From Streptomyces sp. DG1A-41 (lineage in GTDB: Bacteria > Actinomycetota > Actinomycetes > Streptomycetales > Streptomycetaceae), in the NCBI RefSeq assembly GCF_037055355.1, contig NZ_CP146350.1:2689001-2753000 (forward strand): a stretch of 64,000 bases of DNA, in the 5' to 3' direction. The notes below the pieces were generated by a model. It saw nothing but the letters and a program-made list of their open reading frames with translations, was not told the origin of the DNA and did no database searches. Position numbers and translations under genes: made by a program. This document shows positions 50,368 to 60,153 of the stretch, one piece after another; within the stretch, counting starts at the first letter, position 1; the number at the start of each line of letters is the position of its first letter.

Positions 50368-51159
50368 CTACGTGCACCACCACAGGAAGCGGTTGCAGGT
50401 TTCCGAGGGGGACGGTTCCGGTTTGGGGGGTGCGGGCGTCGGGTCCGGGGTTCGGGTGGGGGCCGGGGCCGGCTGGGGGGCCGCAGGGGCTGCTGTCGGG
50501 CGCGTGGGGGACGTGTCCGCCCGAGTCGGGTCGGAGCCCTTCGACGTCTCGGCGTCCCTCGCGTCCTTGGACTTCTCGGCCTTCGGGGACGTGGAAGGCG
50601 ACGGCGAGTCAGATACCCCCGGCGAGGGGGACGCCGATGCTTCCTCAGCCCCCGCGCCCTCGCCCAGGCCGCCCGTTTCACCCGCCTCCACCGACGCGTC
50701 GCCGTCCGCCGATTCACCCCCGGCCGCCGCCGGCTTCGGCGTCGGCTTCGGTGCGTCCATGCCGAGCTCCGCGAGGCTCAGCCCGCCCGCCGCCAGCACG
50801 AAACCCGCCGCGACGAACAGCGTCCGACGCCGCCGACGACGATGCGCCGCGGCCTTCCGGTCCCGCCGGCTCGTCACACCACTGGGACCATCAGCGACCG
50901 GGCCACGCCCGCGCCCGCGCCGTCGAGCAGCACGCCCCAACGACTCACCGTCATCTTCGTATTCACCGTCGGACCCGTCGGACCCGACCGGCCCGTCCGA
51001 ATCGTCCGTGCCGTTGTGAACGCCCTCCCGGCCCCCGGAAACGGCGTCGCACCCGCCGTACTCCGGCTCACGCCAGCGCGGCGCATCGACTGGGGTGCCA
51101 CACCCCGGGCAGGCGAGCGCGCCGTTGAGGTGCCGTCGGCACGGGTCGCAGTAGTCCAT
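50368..51159 (-). CDS. SCO2400-family-like zinc-ribbon membrane protein
   Basis: A 263-residue protein. The N-terminal MDYCDPCRRHLNGALACPGCGTP gives two C-x-x-C pairs (Cys4/7 and Cys17/20), a zinc ribbon. Then comes an acidic region, a basic segment (RRDRKAAAHRRRRRR), one transmembrane helix (TLFVAAGFVLAAGGLSLAELG) and a long Pro/Thr/Ser-rich outer domain ending in a short Cys-Trp motif (CNRFLWWCT). This layout is what NCBI names the SCO2400 family. Function unknown; zinc binding inside and an extended outside part suggest a signalling or envelope role. It has its own 200-bp upstream region. Confidence 0.7.
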   Translation of the reverse strand: MDYCDPCRRHLNGALACPGCGTPVDAPRWREPEYGGCDAVSGGREGVHNGTDDSDGPVGSDGSDGEYEDDGESLGRAARRRGRGRGPVADGPSGVTSRRDRKAAAHRRRRRRTLFVAAGFVLAAGGLSLAELGMDAPKPTPKPAAAGGESADGDASVEAGETGGLGEGAGAEEASASPSPGVSDSPSPSTSPKAEKSKDARDAETSKGSDPTRADTSPTRPTAAPAAPQPAPAPTRTPDPTPAPPKPEPSPSETCNRFLWWCT

Positions 51160-51239
51160 GACGCGGGAAGATTAAGTTCCGCGCCGGTAACGTTCCTAGA
51201 TCGGGCTGTGAAAGTTCTGTAGGGACTCGCCGCCCCCGT

Positions 51240-51350
51240 GGTTTCGAAACTGTCGAAACCGTTATGCGCGCGACCCATTGACACTCCCACCGTTACGTCC
51301 TTACTGTCACGCCAGCATTTCGAACGTGTGCCGAAATCTCGAACACGTCG
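51240..51350 (+). promoter_or_regulatory. Operator-like TTTCGAA repeats upstream of the sugar operon
   Basis: GGTTTCG (51240-51246) and CGAAACC (51254-51260) form a 7-bp inverted repeat. Further down, TTCGAACGTGT and ACACGTCGAA form a near-perfect inverted repeat around 13 nt (about 51320-51352). The sites precede the galactonate-dehydratase-like gene and probably bind its regulator. Confidence 0.45.
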
Positions 51351-51401
51351 AACTGAATGACTGACAGAACTGAGCCGAAGAAGCTGCGAGGGACAACCGC
51401 C

Positions 51402-52564
51402 GTGCGCATCACCGGAATCAGCACACACGTGGTCGGGACGCCGTGGCGCAACCTGACGTACGTCCAGGTGCACACCGACGAGGGCATCACCGGAGTCGGC
51501 GAGACCCGGATGCTGGGTCACACCGACGCCCTTCTCGGTTACCTGAAGGAAGCTGAGGTCAACCACATTCTCGGCTCCGACCCGTTCGCTGTCGAGGACC
51601 TCGTCAAGCGGATGAAGTACGGCGACTACGGCCGCGCGGGCGAGATCGTGATGTCCGGTATCGCCGTGATCGAGATGGCCTGCTGGGACATCAAGGGCAA
51701 GGCCCTGGGCGTCCCCGTCTGGCAGCTGCTGGGCGGCAAGGTCACCGACAAGGTCAAGGCGTACGCCAACGGCTGGTACACCACCGAGCGCACGCCGGAG
51801 GCGTACCACAAGGCGGCCCAGGGGGTCATGGAGCGCGGTTACCGGGCGCTCAAGATCGACCCCTTCGGCACCGGGCACTTCGAGCTGGATCACCAGCAGA
51901 CCCTGTACGCCGTCTCCCTGATCGAGGCGGTCCGGGACGCCATCGGCCCCGAGGCCGAGCTGATGCTGGAGATGCACGGGCGCTTCTCCCCGCCACGGCC
52001 GTACGCCTGGCCAAGGAGCTGGCGCCGTTCAAGCCGGCGTGGCTGGAGGAGCCGGTCCCGCCGGAGAACCTCAAGGCCCTGGAGAAGGTCGCCGCCAAGG
52101 TCGACATGCCGGTCGCCACGGGTGAGCGCATCCACGACCGGATCGAGTTCCGCGAGCTGTTCGAGAGCCAGGCCGTGGACATCATCCAGCCGGACGTCGG
52201 CCATATCGGTGGAATCTGGGAGACCAGGAAGCTCGCCGCGACCGCCGAGACCCACTACATGCTGGTGGCTCCCCACAACGTGGGCGGCTCGGTCCTGACC
52301 GCCGCCTCCCTCCAGGTCGGGTTCACCTCCCCGAACTTCAAGATCCTTGAGCACTTCAACGACTTCGCGGACGCGGAGATCAAGAAGGTCGTCAAGGGCG
52401 CCCCGCAGGTGAACCCGGAAGACGGCTGCTTCCACCTGTCCGACGCCCCGGGCCTCGGTGTGGAGCTGGACGTCGACGCCGCCGCGGAGTTCCCGCAGCA
52501 GCAGGCCCGCTTCGACCTCTGGGCGGAGGGCTGGGAGCAGCGCAAGCCCAAGGGCACCCAGTGA
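51402..52564 (+). pseudogene. Galactonate-dehydratase-like enolase-superfamily enzyme, frameshifted
   Basis: The N-terminal part (from GTG 51402, MRITGISTHVV) and C-terminal part (KELAPFKPAWLEEPVPPEN onwards, to TGA 52564) are both excellent mandelate-racemase/muconate-lactonizing enzyme sequence, 386 residues if joined, but the frame changes near 51992-51993, where one G appears to be missing (CCCCG then CC instead of CCGGCC). Motifs on both sides are intact: LKIDPFG, EEPVPPEN, GERIHDR, QPDVGHIGG, APHNVGGSV. So the gene is either recently broken or carries a sequence error. It would dehydrate a sugar acid such as galactonate in the cytosol. GTG 51402 has GAGGGA upstream. It heads the sugar operon. 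Confidence 0.8.
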
Positions 52565-52625
52565 CCGTCCGGCCCCCGGAAACCCGGAACCGGCCACCGA
52601 AACCTTCGAAAACCGGAGGAGACAC

Positions 52626-53630
52626 GTGAGCACCGCGGTAGTGATCGACGCGCCGGGCGAGCACCGTCTCGTCCCGCACGAGCCCCGGCGGCCCGGGGCC
52701 GGCGAGGCACTGGTGCGCGTGCACGCCTCCGGCATCTGCGGCAGCGACCGCGAGGTGTACCAGGGCAACCGCCCCGAGGGCTACGTGCGCTACCCGCTCA
52801 CCCCGGGCCACGAGTGGTCCGGGACGGTCGAGGCGGTGGGCGCCGGGGTCCCCGGATCCCTCGTCGGCCGCAAGGTCGTCGGTGAGGGCTTCCGCAACTG
52901 CCAGGTCTGCGACCGCTGCCACGCGGGCGACACGACCCTGTGCTCGGCCGGGTACGAGGAGACCGGGTTCACCCAGCCGGGCGCGATGGCGGCCACGCTG
53001 ACCCTCCCGGCGCGCCTGCTGCACGTCCTTCCGGACGGTTGCGACCTCACGGCCGCGGCGCTGCTGGAGCCCGCCGCGTGCATCGCGGCCGCCGCGCTGA
53101 AGGCGAACGCGCGGCCCGGCGAGAAGGTCGCCGTGGTCGGCACCGGCACGCTCGGCATGTTCGCCGTGCAGTTCCTGAAGGCGAACTCACCGGCGGAGCT
53201 GCTGGTCGTCGGCACCCGCCGGGACCGTGAGGCGCTGTCGCGGCAGTACGGCGCGACGGACTTCCGGACGAAGGACCAGGAACTCCCGGACGACGTCGAC
53301 GTGGTGATCGAGACGGCCGGATCCGCGGACGCCGCCCGGATCTCCGCCGCCCTGCTCCGGCGCGGCGGCCGGCTGGTCCTGACCGGTATCCCGGCGCCGG
53401 GTGCCGACGGTCTCGACCCGACCGATCTGGTCGTACGGCAGCTGGAGGTGCACACCGTCTTCGGTGCTCCGCCGGACGCCTGGGCGCACACGGTGCGCGT
53501 GTTCGCCGCCGGTCTGCTCGACCCGCTGCCGCTGGTGACGCACGAGCTGCCGCTCGCCGAGTTCTCGCAGGCCATCGAGCTGGTGGGAGCCGGCGATCCG
53601 AAGGTGGGCAAGGTGTTGCTCCGCCCCTAG
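52626..53630 (+). CDS. Zinc-dependent alcohol/sugar dehydrogenase
   Basis: A 334-residue MDR enzyme. Catalytic zinc ligands are Cys38 and the His62-Glu63 pair (SGICGSD, PGHEWSG); the structural zinc has Cys92, Cys95, Cys98 and Cys106. GTGTLG at 172-177 binds NAD(P). Such enzymes oxidise sorbitol-, threonine- or galactitol-like substrates. GTG 52626 has GGAGGAG upstream, 62 bp after the dehydratase. In the operon it probably oxidises the sugar or sugar alcohol that enters by the ABC importer (inference). Confidence 0.92.
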   Translation: MSTAVVIDAPGEHRLVPHEPRRPGAGEALVRVHASGICGSDREVYQGNRPEGYVRYPLTPGHEWSGTVEAVGAGVPGSLVGRKVVGEGFRNCQVCDRCHAGDTTLCSAGYEETGFTQPGAMAATLTLPARLLHVLPDGCDLTAAALLEPAACIAAAALKANARPGEKVAVVGTGTLGMFAVQFLKANSPAELLVVGTRRDREALSRQYGATDFRTKDQELPDDVDVVIETAGSADAARISAALLRRGGRLVLTGIPAPGADGLDPTDLVVRQLEVHTVFGAPPDAWAHTVRVFAAGLLDPLPLVTHELPLAEFSQAIELVGAGDPKVGKVLLRP

Positions 53631-53632
53631 AC

Positions 53633-53676
53633 GTACGCCGGTACGGGGCAACCTGACGGCTTCCGTACCGGCGTAC
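53633..53676 (+). terminator. 14-bp hairpin within the sugar operon
   Basis: GTACGCCGGTACGG (53633-53646) pairs perfectly with 53663-53676, 16-nt loop, 2 bp after the dehydrogenase stop. It may be a terminator or an mRNA-processing barrier between the enzymes and the downstream genes. Confidence 0.6.
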
Positions 53677-53740
53677 ACCCAGCCTTGCCCTACCCAGAGC
53701 CGCGAACCTCGTCCGACATATCGAACCGAAGGACATTCCT

Positions 53741-54709
53741 GTGACCGACGCTTCCGCCACGGCAGCCCGCAGGCCCGGTGAGCAGGCGCTCACCGCGCTG
53801 GGCCTGAACGCGCCCGCCCTCGACCCCGCCGACGCCTCGCCGCACTCCTTTCCCGGCGGCGGCCGCTGGCGCACCGAAATTCCCTCGTGCGAGGGTCCCG
53901 AGGCGCTGGCGGTGGTCCTGAAGGAGGCCTCGCGGCTGGACGTGCCGATCCACCGGATCAGCCAGGGCAGCGGCGTGTGGATGCTGACCGATGCCGAGAT
54001 CACCGAGATGGTCGAGGCGACCGGCGAGCGCGACATCGAGCTCTGCCTGTTCACCGGCCCGCGCGGCACGTGGGACATCGGCGGGTCCACGCGCACCGAC
54101 TCACGGGGGGCCGGACTGCGCGCCCGCGGCCACGACGCCGTCGCCGGATGTGTCGAAGACGCCGTCCGGGCGACGGAGTTGGGCGTCAAGTGCCTGCTCG
54201 TCGCCGACGAGGGCGTGCTGTGGACGCTGCACCGGGCGAGAGCCGCCGGCATCATCCCGGCCGACACGACCCTCAAGGTGAGTGCGCTCATCGGGCCGGT
54301 CAACCCGGCGGCGTACGCGGTGTACGAGCGGCTCGGCGCCGACTCCGTCAACGTGCCGAGCGATCTGACGCTCGATCATCTCACCGAGATCCGCCGGGTT
54401 TCCGGCGCTCCGATGGACATGTACATCGAGGCCCCCGACGACCTCGGCGGCTACGTCCGGATGTACGAGGTCGCCGAGCTCATCCGGCGCGGCGCACCGC
54501 TCTACCTGAAGTTCGGCCTGTCGAAGGCGCCCGGAATCTACCCCTACGGGCACCACATGCGGGAGCTGACCCTGGCCACCGCCAAGGAACGCGTGCGGCG
54601 CGGCCGGCTCGCCCTGGATCTTCTGGCCCGCCACGGGGCCGACGGCGACATGGCGCCGCTCGGTTCGCGGCTGCCGGGCGATCTGCAACGGTTCGAAATC
54701 TCGTCATAA
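53741..54709 (+). CDS. U32-peptidase-like TIM-barrel protein, function unknown
   Basis: A 322-residue soluble protein. The order of strands with GTWDIGG, AVAGCVEDAVRATELGVKCLLVADE, LKVSALIGPVNPAAYAVYERLGAD and MDMYIEAPDDLGGYVRMYEVAELIRRG resembles the U32-peptidase-like TIM barrel, with YLKFGLSKAPGIYPYG as another conserved segment. No protease catalytic residues can be named. The position between the sugar dehydrogenase and the ABC importer suggests a role in sugar metabolism, not proteolysis (inference). GTG 53741 has AAGGA upstream. Confidence 0.6.
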   Translation: MTDASATAARRPGEQALTALGLNAPALDPADASPHSFPGGGRWRTEIPSCEGPEALAVVLKEASRLDVPIHRISQGSGVWMLTDAEITEMVEATGERDIELCLFTGPRGTWDIGGSTRTDSRGAGLRARGHDAVAGCVEDAVRATELGVKCLLVADEGVLWTLHRARAAGIIPADTTLKVSALIGPVNPAAYAVYERLGADSVNVPSDLTLDHLTEIRRVSGAPMDMYIEAPDDLGGYVRMYEVAELIRRGAPLYLKFGLSKAPGIYPYGHHMRELTLATAKERVRRGRLALDLLARHGADGDMAPLGSRLPGDLQRFEISS

Positions 54710-54850
54710 CGTTCCGGATACTCGCCTTCACAAAAGAAGACACAGCCGACCACAATCCGACACATCTCTTCTCGGTCTTTCCGGCCCGACCCCCCGGAGC
54801 GACTTCGCGCCTCCAGACCGAGCCCTGCACACACATCAAGGATGATGATC

Positions 54851-55963
54851 ATGCGTAACCGCAGAGCCGCCCTCGCCGCCATAGCCGGAGCCGCGTCCCT
54901 CGCCCTGACCCTGTCCGCCTGCGGGCAGAACAGCGAGGGTGGCAGCGAGGAGAGCGGGGGCAGCGCCAAGGGCGGCACCATCGGCATCGCGATGCCGACC
55001 AAGTCCTCCGAGCGCTGGATCGCCGACGGCAACAACGTCAAGAAGGACCTGGAGTCCAAGGGCTACAAGACCCAGCTGGTCTACGGCGAGGACGACCCGG
55101 ACCAGCAGGTCTCGCAGGTCGAGAACCTGATCACGCAGGGTGTCAAGGCGCTGATCATCGCGGCCATCGACAACAAGTCGATGAACAACGTGCTCCAGCA
55201 GGCCAAGGACGCCAACATCCCGGTCATCTCCTACGACCGCCTGATCCTCGGCACGCAGAACGTCGACTACTACGCGTCGTTCGACAACGAGAAGGTCGGC
55301 GAGCTCCAGGGCGACTACATCGTCGAGAAGCTCGGCCTGAAGGACGGCTCCAAGAAGGGCCCCTTCAACATCGAGCTGTTCGCCGGCTCCAACGACGACA
55401 ACAACACGCGCTACTTCTTCCAGGGCGCGATGAACGTCCTCCAGCCCTACATCGACAAGAAGCAGCTCGTCGTCCGCTCCGGCCAGACCAAGCTCAACCA
55501 GGTCACCACCCTGCGCTGGGACGGCGGCACCGCCCAGAAGCGCATGGACGACATCCTGACCTCGGCCTACAAGCGCGAGCGGGTCGACGCGGTCCTTTCC
55601 CCCTACGACGGCATCTCCATCGGCATCCTCTCGGCGCTGAAGTCGGACGACTACGGCTCCAAGAGCAAGCCGCTGCCCATCGTCACCGGTCAGGACGCCG
55701 AGCTCGCCTCGGTGAAGTCGATCATCGCCAACCAGCAGTCGATGACCGTCTACAAGGACACCCGCCAGCTGGCCAAGGTCGCCTCCAACATGGTCGACGC
55801 GCTGCTGAACGACAAGAAGCCCGAGGTCAACGACACCAAGACCTACGACAACGGGTCGAAGGTCGTCCCGGCCTACCTGCTCGAGCCGGTCGCCGTCGAC
55901 AAGACCAACTACCAGAAGGAAGTCGTCGACTCCGGCTACATCAAGGCGAGCGACCTCAAGTAA
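54851..55963 (+). CDS. Sugar ABC transporter substrate-binding lipoprotein
   Basis: A 370-residue lipoprotein of the XylF/ChvE type (pentose/hexose family). The lipobox is LSAC (Cys24). The periplasmic-binding-protein-like folds are visible as [34 protein letters not shown] and [21 protein letters not shown] 54851 is chosen because AAGGA lies 10-14 nt upstream; ATG 54842 and 54845 are also in frame but too close. Together with the following ATPase and permease it imports a monosaccharide, probably a galactose, xylose or arabinose-type sugar; the exact sugar cannot be read from the sequence. Confidence 0.93.
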   Translation: MRNRRAALAAIAGAASLALTLSACGQNSEGGSEESGGSAKGGTIGIAMPTKSSERWIADGNNVKKDLESKGYKTQLVYGEDDPDQQVSQVENLITQGVKALIIAAIDNKSMNNVLQQAKDANIPVISYDRLILGTQNVDYYASFDNEKVGELQGDYIVEKLGLKDGSKKGPFNIELFAGSNDDNNTRYFFQGAMNVLQPYIDKKQLVVRSGQTKLNQVTTLRWDGGTAQKRMDDILTSAYKRERVDAVLSPYDGISIGILSALKSDDYGSKSKPLPIVTGQDAELASVKSIIANQQSMTVYKDTRQLAKVASNMVDALLNDKKPEVNDTKTYDNGSKVVPAYLLEPVAVDKTNYQKEVVDSGYIKASDLK

Positions 55964-55995
55964 CCGCCGGCTCACTCTGATTGGAAGGCACGACC

Positions 55996-57546
55996 ATGGC
56001 GGGACCCGTCCTGGAAATGCGCTCGATCGTCAAGACCTTTCCCGGCGTCAAGGCGCTGTCGGACGTCACGCTGACCGTCCAGCAGGGCGAGGTCCACGCC
56101 ATCTGCGGGGAGAACGGCGCCGGTAAGTCGACCCTGATGAAGGTCCTCTCCGGCGTCCACCCGCACGGCACCTACGAGGGGGACATCCTCTTCGAGGGGG
56201 AGGTCTGCGAGTTCAAGGACATCCGGGCGAGCGAGCAGCGCGGCATCGTCATCATCCACCAGGAGCTGGCGCTGTCGCCGTACCTCTCCCTCGCGGAGAA
56301 CATCTTCCTCGGCAACGAGCACGCCAAGGGCGGGTTCATCGACTGGAGGGAGACGCTGCGGCACGCCACCGAGCTGCTGCGGCGGGTCGGGCTCAGCGAC
56401 CACCCCGACACCCGCGTCGCCGACATCGGCGTGGGCAAGCAGCAGCTCGTGGAGATCGCCAAGGCCCTGTCGAAGAAGGTGAAGCTGCTCATCCTGGATG
56501 AGCCGACCGCGGCCCTGAACGACGAGGACAGCGACAAACTCCTCGATCTCATCCTGGAGTTGAAGAAGCAGGGCATCACCTCGATCATCATCTCCCACAA
56601 GCTCAACGAGATCCGCAAGGTCGCCGACTCGGTGACGATCCTCCGCGACGGCCAGACCATCGAGACCCTCGATGTGAAGGCCCCGGAGACCACCGAGGAC
56701 CGGATCATCAGCGGCATGGTCGGCCGCGACCTGGAGAACCGCTTCCCGGAGCGGTCGCCGCACGAGCCCGAGGAGGGCGTGGCGCCCGCCCTGGAGGTAC
56801 GGGGCTGGACCGTGTTCCACCCGATCGACCAGCAGCGCAAGGTCGTCGACGACGTGTCCCTGCATGTCCGGCGCGGCGAGATCGTCGGCATCGCGGGCCT
56901 GATGGGCGCCGGCCGCACCGAGCTCGCGATGAGCGTCTTCGGGCGGACGTACGGCCGGTACGCGGGCGGCACGGTGCTCAAGGACGGCAAGGAGATCCGT
57001 ACGAAGTCCGTGCCCGAGGCGGTCAAGCACGGGATCGCGTACGTCACCGAGGACCGCAAGCACTACGGCCTCAACCTCATCGACACCATCAACCGGAACA
57101 TCTCGCTGACCGCCCTGGGCAAGGTCGCCAAGCGCGGTGTGGTCGACGAGCACGAGGAGCGGCAGGTCGCCGAGGGCTTCCGCAAGTCCATGAACATCAA
57201 GGCGCCGACCGTCTTCGAGCCGGTGGGCAAGCTGTCCGGCGGCAACCAGCAGAAGGTCGTCCTCAGCAAGTGGATCTTCTCGGGTCCGGACGTGCTGGTC
57301 CTGGACGAGCCGACGCGCGGGATCGACGTCGGTGCCAAGTACGAGATCTACACGGTCATCGACCAGCTGGCCGCCCAGGGCAAGGCGGTCGTCTTCATCT
57401 CCTCCGAGCTGCCCGAACTGCTCGGCATGTGCGACCGCATCTACACGATGGCCGCGGGGCGGCTGACCGGTGAGTTCTCGCGGGCCGAGGCCTCACAGGA
57501 ATCGCTGATGCGTCAGATGACGAAGGACAAAGAGGTAACCCGATGA
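55996..57546 (+). CDS. Sugar ABC transporter ATP-binding protein (two-domain)
   Basis: A 516-residue protein with two ABC domains. The first has a full Walker A GENGAGKS (38-45), a Q-loop (HQELALSP) and Walker [10 protein letters not shown]; the second has a degenerate Walker A ([10 protein letters not shown]), as in RbsA/XylG-type importers, but a full signature SGGNQQKV and [14 protein letters not shown] 55996 has GGAAGG 7 nt upstream. It drives sugar uptake with the binding protein and permease on either side. The stop overlaps the permease start as ATGA. Confidence 0.96.
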   Translation: MAGPVLEMRSIVKTFPGVKALSDVTLTVQQGEVHAICGENGAGKSTLMKVLSGVHPHGTYEGDILFEGEVCEFKDIRASEQRGIVIIHQELALSPYLSLAENIFLGNEHAKGGFIDWRETLRHATELLRRVGLSDHPDTRVADIGVGKQQLVEIAKALSKKVKLLILDEPTAALNDEDSDKLLDLILELKKQGITSIIISHKLNEIRKVADSVTILRDGQTIETLDVKAPETTEDRIISGMVGRDLENRFPERSPHEPEEGVAPALEVRGWTVFHPIDQQRKVVDDVSLHVRRGEIVGIAGLMGAGRTELAMSVFGRTYGRYAGGTVLKDGKEIRTKSVPEAVKHGIAYVTEDRKHYGLNLIDTINRNISLTALGKVAKRGVVDEHEERQVAEGFRKSMNIKAPTVFEPVGKLSGGNQQKVVLSKWIFSGPDVLVLDEPTRGIDVGAKYEIYTVIDQLAAQGKAVVFISSELPELLGMCDRIYTMAAGRLTGEFSRAEASQESLMRQMTKDKEVTR

Positions 57547-58787
57547 GCACGGACGTGACCGCCAAGACGCCGGCCCCCGCGCCGCCCGGCAAGGGTGGGG
57601 CGGCCACCGGCGACGGACTTCTGCAACTGGTGATGGACGGCATGCGCCGCAACATGCGGCAGTACGGCATGCTGATCGCGCTGGGCCTGATCGTGGCGCT
57701 GTTCGCCGTGTGGACCGACGGCGACCTGCTGCTGCCGCGCAACGTCTCCAACCTGGTCCTCCAGAACAGCTACATCCTGATCCTCGCGATCGGCATGATG
57801 CTGGTCATCATCTCGGGCCACATCGACCTGTCGGTCGGCTCGCTGACGGCGTTCGTCGGCTCGATGGCCGCCGTGTTCATGGTCAAACACGACATACCGT
57901 GGCTGCTCGCCGTGGTGCTCTGCCTGGCCGTGGGCGCGGTCGCGGGTGCCATCCAAGGGTTCTTCATCGCGTACGGCGGCATACCGTCGTTCATCGTGAC
58001 CCTGGCGGGCATGCTGATGTTCCGCGGTCTGACCGAGATCTTCCTGGAGGGCCAGACGCTCGGCCCGTTCCCGCAGGGCCTCCAGAAGGCCGCCAACGGC
58101 TTCCTGCCCGAGGTCGGCCCGAACACCAACTACCACAACCTCACGCTGCTGCTGGGCTTCGCGATGATCGCCCTGGTGATCTTCCAGGAGGTCCGTGACC
58201 GCAGGCGGCAGCAGGAGTTCAACCTGGACGTCCCGCCCGCCAAGCTGTTCCTGCTGAAGCTGGTCGCGATCTCCGCCGCCGTGCTGACGCTGACCATGCT
58301 GCTGGCCAGCTACAAGGGCGCCCCGATCGTGCTGCTCGTCCTGGGCGTGCTGCTCGTCGGCTTCGGCTACGTGATGCGCAACGCGATCATCGGCCGCCAC
58401 ATCTACGCCATCGGCGGCAACCTCCCGGCGGCCAAGCTGTCGGGTGTGAAGGACAAGAAGGTCACCTTCCTGGTCTTCCTGAACATGGGCATGCTCGCGG
58501 CCCTGGCGGGTCTGGTCTTCGCCGCCCGCTTCAACGCGGCCTCTCCCAAGGCCGGCCTCAACTTCGAGCTGGAGGCGATCGCGGCCTCGTTCATCGGCGG
58601 TGCGTCGATGAGCGGCGGTGTCGGCACCGTCCTCGGCGCGATCATCGGTGGCCTGGTCCTGGGCGTGCTGAACAACGGTATGAACCTCGTCGGCATCGGC
58701 ACCGACTGGCAGCAGGTCATCAAGGGCCTGGTGCTCCTGGCGGCGGTCGGGTTCGACGTGTGGAACAAGCGCAAGGTCGGTTCGTAA
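57543..58787 (+). CDS. Sugar ABC transporter permease
   Basis: A 414-residue membrane protein of the XylH/RbsC/MglC class with about ten hydrophobic segments; the conserved stretch [15 protein letters not shown] in the second to third helix is family-typical, as is [19 protein letters not shown]. The ATG overlaps the ATPase stop by 4 bp. It forms the transmembrane path for the imported monosaccharide. A hairpin (58794-58819) follows before the mutarotase gene. Confidence 0.95.
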   Translation: MSTDVTAKTPAPAPPGKGGAATGDGLLQLVMDGMRRNMRQYGMLIALGLIVALFAVWTDGDLLLPRNVSNLVLQNSYILILAIGMMLVIISGHIDLSVGSLTAFVGSMAAVFMVKHDIPWLLAVVLCLAVGAVAGAIQGFFIAYGGIPSFIVTLAGMLMFRGLTEIFLEGQTLGPFPQGLQKAANGFLPEVGPNTNYHNLTLLLGFAMIALVIFQEVRDRRRQQEFNLDVPPAKLFLLKLVAISAAVLTLTMLLASYKGAPIVLLVLGVLLVGFGYVMRNAIIGRHIYAIGGNLPAAKLSGVKDKKVTFLVFLNMGMLAALAGLVFAARFNAASPKAGLNFELEAIAASFIGGASMSGGVGTVLGAIIGGLVLGVLNNGMNLVGIGTDWQQVIKGLVLLAAVGFDVWNKRKVGS

Positions 58788-58793
58788 GTCACT

Positions 58794-58819
58794 GAGGCCC
58801 CGCCGGAAGGCGGGGCCTC
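58794..58819 (+). terminator. 11-bp hairpin after the permease gene
   Basis: GAGGCCCCGCC pairs perfectly with GGCGGGGCCTC around a GGAA loop and is followed by CTCCTT. It could end the ABC transcript or reduce read-through into the mutarotase. Confidence 0.75.
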
Positions 58820-58842
58820 CTCCTTATGCGGGAGCCGCACAC

Positions 58843-59991
58843 ATGGAACTGAACAGACGCACGGTCATCGCGGGAGCCGCGGCGGCGGGCATAGCCGCCA
58901 CCACGCTCGGCGGCACGGCGCACGCCACGGGAGGCAGGAAGCCGGTGAAGACGCTCTTCGGCAAGCTCGCCGACGGCACCAAGATCTACAGCTGGTCGCT
59001 GGAGAACGGCGGCACCCGCCTGAAGGTGCTCTCCTACGGCGGCATCGTCCAGTCGCTGGAGATCCCCGACCGCCGAGGCCGCTACGCCAACGTCTCGGCC
59101 GGCTTCGACAACATCGAGGACTACGTCGCCAAGAGCCCGTACTTCGGCGCCCTGATCGGCCGCTACGGCAACCGCATCGGCAAGGGCAAGTTCACCCTCG
59201 ACGGCAAGAACCACCAGCTCTCCGTCAACGACGGCGAGAACAGCCTGCACGGCGGCGCCAAGGGCTTCGACAAGCGCGTCTGGGACATCGAGCCGTTCAC
59301 CAAGGGCTCCGACGTCGGCCTGTACCTGTACTACACGAGCGTCGACGGCGAGATGGGCTACCCGGGCACGCTCAAGACCAAGGTGACGTACACCCTCACC
59401 AAGCACGGCGACTGGCGCATCGACTACGAGGCCACCACGGACAAGGCCACCGTCGTCAACCTCACCAGCCACGTCTACTGGAACCTGGCCGGCGAGGGCA
59501 GCGGCACGATCGAGGACCACGAACTCCAGATCGCGGCCTCCCGCTACACGCCCACCGACTCGGGCCTGATCCCCACGGGCGAGCTGGCCAAGGTCGCGGG
59601 CACCCCCTTCGACTTCCGCAAGGCCAAGCCGATCGGCCGGGACATCCGCGTCTCCCACCCGCAGCTGGTGACCGCCAAGGGCTTCGACCACAACTGGGTC
59701 CTCGACAAGGGCATCACCGCCCGGCCCGAGCACATCGCCACCCTGCGCGACCCGGCCTCCGGCCGCACGATGAAGATCGCCACGAACGAGCCGGGCCTCC
59801 AGTTCTACTCCGGCAACTTCCTCGACGGCACCCTGACCGGCCCGTCCGACCGCACCTACCGGCAGGGCGACGCGCTCTGCCTGGAGACGCAGCACTTCCC
59901 GGACTCGCCGAACAAGCCGTCGTTCCCGTCGACGGTGCTGCGGCCCGGGCAGACGTACCGGACGACGACGGTCCACACGTTCGACTGCTGA
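58843..59991 (+). CDS. Exported aldose 1-epimerase (Tat signal)
   Basis: A 382-residue mutarotase with a twin-Arg signal: NRRTVIAGAAAAGIAATTLGG, with Arg5-Arg6 and an Ala-x-Ala site near residue 28. The enzyme part has GGIVQSLEIPDR, RYGNRIGKGKF, LHGGAKGFDKRVWD with the catalytic His, LTSHVYWNLAG and ETQHFPDSPN with the catalytic Glu. It is the exported counterpart of the cytosolic gene at 40448. It lies behind the ABC importer and could present the right sugar anomer to the binding protein (inference). Confidence 0.94.
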   Translation: MELNRRTVIAGAAAAGIAATTLGGTAHATGGRKPVKTLFGKLADGTKIYSWSLENGGTRLKVLSYGGIVQSLEIPDRRGRYANVSAGFDNIEDYVAKSPYFGALIGRYGNRIGKGKFTLDGKNHQLSVNDGENSLHGGAKGFDKRVWDIEPFTKGSDVGLYLYYTSVDGEMGYPGTLKTKVTYTLTKHGDWRIDYEATTDKATVVNLTSHVYWNLAGEGSGTIEDHELQIAASRYTPTDSGLIPTGELAKVAGTPFDFRKAKPIGRDIRVSHPQLVTAKGFDHNWVLDKGITARPEHIATLRDPASGRTMKIATNEPGLQFYSGNFLDGTLTGPSDRTYRQGDALCLETQHFPDSPNKPSFPSTVLRPGQTYRTTTVHTFDC

Positions 59992-60067
59992 CCGTCTTCA
60001 CAGGTGGCACACAACTTTCTGAGGGGACCCTCAGTGGTTGAACAGCGCCACCGCAGCCTCCGTATGT

Positions 60068-60103
60068 AAGGGCGGCCCGCGCTCCCCCGCGCGGGCCGCC
60101 CTT
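60068..60103 (+). terminator. Perfect 15-bp hairpin terminator
   Basis: AAGGGCGGCCCGCGC (60068-60082) pairs perfectly with 60089-60103 around TCCCCC, after the mutarotase and 50 bp before the aminotransferase start. It ends the sugar operon. Confidence 0.85.
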
Positions 60104-60153
60104 AAACGTCGGGTCCGGCCGTCCCCAACGGACCCGCCCTATACGGAGGTTCC

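Noticed and set aside
60019..60034. CTGAGGG and CCCTCAG hairpin after the mutarotase
   Set aside because: Only 7 bp with a 2-nt gap; the 15-bp hairpin at 60068 is the better terminator.
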